DNA of 33,730 bases from NCBI RefSeq assembly GCF_000701705.1, contig NZ_JNJP01000043.1, positions 1 through 33,730 on the forward strand. The letters run 5' to 3'. Under the pieces are notes generated by a model. The model was not told where the DNA came from. It was given only the letters and a program-made list of their open reading frames with translations, and ran no database searches. Position 1 is the first letter of the stretch. The number at the start of each line of letters is the position of its first letter. The stretch is from Bilophila wadsworthia ATCC 49260 (GTDB lineage Bacteria; Desulfobacterota; Desulfovibrionia; Desulfovibrionales; Desulfovibrionaceae). Below are positions 32,675-33,730 of the stretch, piece after piece. A program made the position numbers and the translations under genes.

Positions 32675-32787
32675 GATGCCCTGTTGTTGCGGGGATAGAA
32701 TGCATGTTGCGGGCTTCGGGCCCGTAGCCTCACAAGCTCTGAAAAGAGAGCCTTCACCTAACATCGGCAGGTCCGGGAGGCAAGCAT

Positions 32788-33441
32788 ATGGCATCTTCAC
32801 AGGCTAGCGGCGTCAACACGCCGCCCTACGTCGACTTTAAACGCGCGGTGGAGCTCATGCTTGATGGGCATCCCGTCATCTTCCCGACGGAAACCTTTTT
32901 CGCGCTCGGGAGCCGCGCCCTCGACGCCGACGCCACCGCGCGCGTTTACCGGGCCAAGCACCGCTCCACTGTCCGTCCTCTGCCCTTGATTCTGGGTGAC
33001 TGGGAACAGCTTGATATGATCGCCAAGGTCCACGACGAGCTCATGCCGCTCCTGAAACGCTTCTGGCCCGGTCCGCTTTCGGTCATCTTCCCGGCACGCC
33101 TCCGCGTCCCGGACATCCTCACCGGAGGCACGGGCCGCGTGGCCGTGCGCCTGTCCTCCCACCCCGTAGCCCGCGCGCTTGCGCAGGCCGTAGGCGAACC
33201 CATCACCTCCAGCAGCGCGAACATCAGCGGCAATCCCGCCGTCGTCAGCGTCAATCAGCTCGACGAAGAGCTGATCGCTTCGGTCATGGGCATCCTTGAT
33301 GAGCCGCCCGTTCCCGCAGGAGGCTTGCCCTCCACACTCGTCGAACGCATGGAAGACGGCAGGCTCCGCCTCCTCAGGGCAGGCGCCGTCACCTCCGCGC
33401 AGATCGCTGAAGCCGGGTTTGAGGTTGTGGAAGAAGAATGA
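32788..33441 (+). CDS. L-threonylcarbamoyladenylate synthase (TsaC/Sua5/YrdC family)
   Basis: This family makes threonylcarbamoyl-AMP from threonine, bicarbonate and ATP for the t6A modification of tRNAs reading ANN codons. The 217-aa protein is a single YrdC domain without the extra Sua5 C-terminal domain. It shows PTETFFALG (the nucleotide-binding start), the KHRSTVRPLPLIL segment matching the KxRxxxxPl motif, FWPGPLSVIF, VAVRLSSHPVA and the SSSANISGNPA signature. GGGAGG is 7 nt before the ATG. YciO-type paralogs of unknown function share the fold, so tsaC versus yciO is not certain. Confidence 0.9.
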   Translation: MASSQASGVNTPPYVDFKRAVELMLDGHPVIFPTETFFALGSRALDADATARVYRAKHRSTVRPLPLILGDWEQLDMIAKVHDELMPLLKRFWPGPLSVIFPARLRVPDILTGGTGRVAVRLSSHPVARALAQAVGEPITSSSANISGNPAVVSVNQLDEELIASVMGILDEPPVPAGGLPSTLVERMEDGRLRLLRAGAVTSAQIAEAGFEVVEEE

Positions 33442-33445
33442 GATT

Positions 33446-33494
33446 GGAGGGGAAAGGGGAACCCTTCTGAAGAAGGGCTTCCCCTTTCCCCTCC
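33446..33494. repeat. Dispersed palindromic repeat after the TsaC/Sua5 gene
   Basis: GGAGGGGAAAGGGGAA (33446-33461) faces its complement at 33479-33494. Inside, CCCTTCT/AGAAGGG pair about a GA centre, and only C33478 is unpaired. It starts at the stop codon of the gene and is followed by AAGACTTTCGACTTTATCGAATCC, the shared flank, to about 33520. Confidence 0.85.
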
Positions 33495-33583
33495 CAAGAC
33501 TTTCGACTTTATCGAATCCTACATGGCAGCTTTTCCGTTTGCGACAAGTTCTTCTTCGGATCTTCCTTTCTCAAAAACAAAAA

Positions 33584-33615
33584 CGGCCCGGAATTATTTC
33601 CCGGGCCGCTTCTTT
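33584..33615 (+). terminator. Intrinsic terminator
   Basis: CGGCCCGG (33584-33591) and CCGGGCCG (33601-33608) form a perfect 8-bp stem with a 9-nt loop, followed by CTTCTTTTTCTC. It lies 140 nt after the TsaC/Sua5 gene and probably ends its transcript. An A-rich tract before it could let it work in both directions. Confidence 0.8.
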
Positions 33616-33671
33616 TTCTCTTTCACTTGCTGCCGGGAGACGCCTGCCAAGCTCCAGCCTTTCGCGCCGCC

Positions 33672-33730
33672 CTTCACACCATTTACCCTTACGAAAGTTT
33701 TAGGGGGGAGGGGATGGGGTTTGGGGAAGG
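33672..33730. repeat. Left arm of a dispersed palindromic repeat, cut by the window edge
   Basis: CGAAAGTTTTAGGGGG leads into a run of G-rich blocks (AGGGGATGGGGTTTGGGG). These are the complements of the CCCCAAACC and AAAGACTTTC elements seen at the left edge of the window, so the sequence is the opening half of another copy. Confidence 0.6.

Overview
The window looks like chromosomal DNA from a GC-rich, Gram-negative member of the Desulfovibrionales (Desulfovibrio/Bilophila-like). That placement is inference: it rests on the character of the RpoB, RpoC, EF-Tu and L7/L12 proteins, on the order tuf-rpmG-tRNA(Trp)-secE-nusG, and on a compact ThiC of the type found in anaerobes. No database search was possible. 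Nearly all genes are housekeeping genes on the plus strand.

Layout. (1) 1-4700: thiC on the minus strand, divergent from a secreted two-domain M16 zinc peptidase. (2) 4700-20620: the translation and transcription supercluster, tRNA-Thr, tRNA-Tyr, tRNA-Gly, tuf, rpmG, tRNA-Trp, secE, nusG, rplK, rplA, rplJ, rplL, then rpoB and rpoC. The upstream tRNAs resemble the tufB operon of E. coli. The usual rplJL-rpoBC continuity is broken: rplL ends in a strong terminator, 1.8 kb follows that carries two paralogous small membrane-protein genes on the minus strand, and rpoB then has its own candidate promoter and a folded leader. (3) 20620-24000: tgt, then a MurJ-family flippase gene. (4) 24200-27350: an LTA synthase/OpgB-like membrane sulfatase-fold transferase and a small methyltransferase-like gene. 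(5) 27600-31810: amino-acid biosynthesis genes ilvB, dapA, hisI, hisG. (6) 31810-33730: a palindrome-rich convergent spacer, rlmH (minus), a TsaC/Sua5-type gene, and a repeat at the right edge.

The most unusual feature is a dispersed palindromic repeat family: G-rich arm, small hairpin centre, C-rich arm, often followed by a flank containing TATCGAATCC. About a dozen copies or fragments lie in this window, mostly in intergenic spacers, including the one between rpoB and rpoC. Two related segments appear to be translated inside murJ, where they encode Pro/Ser-rich insertions missing from ordinary MurJ. This resembles the coding palindromic elements of Rickettsia.

Other points of interest are the tandem duplication between rplL and rpoB, an L10-type leader before rplJ, two genes (tgt and the OpgB-like gene) whose best promoter places the transcription start exactly on the start codon, and a 66-nt near-perfect hairpin after hisG. 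No CRISPR array, insertion sequence, prophage or defence system was seen.
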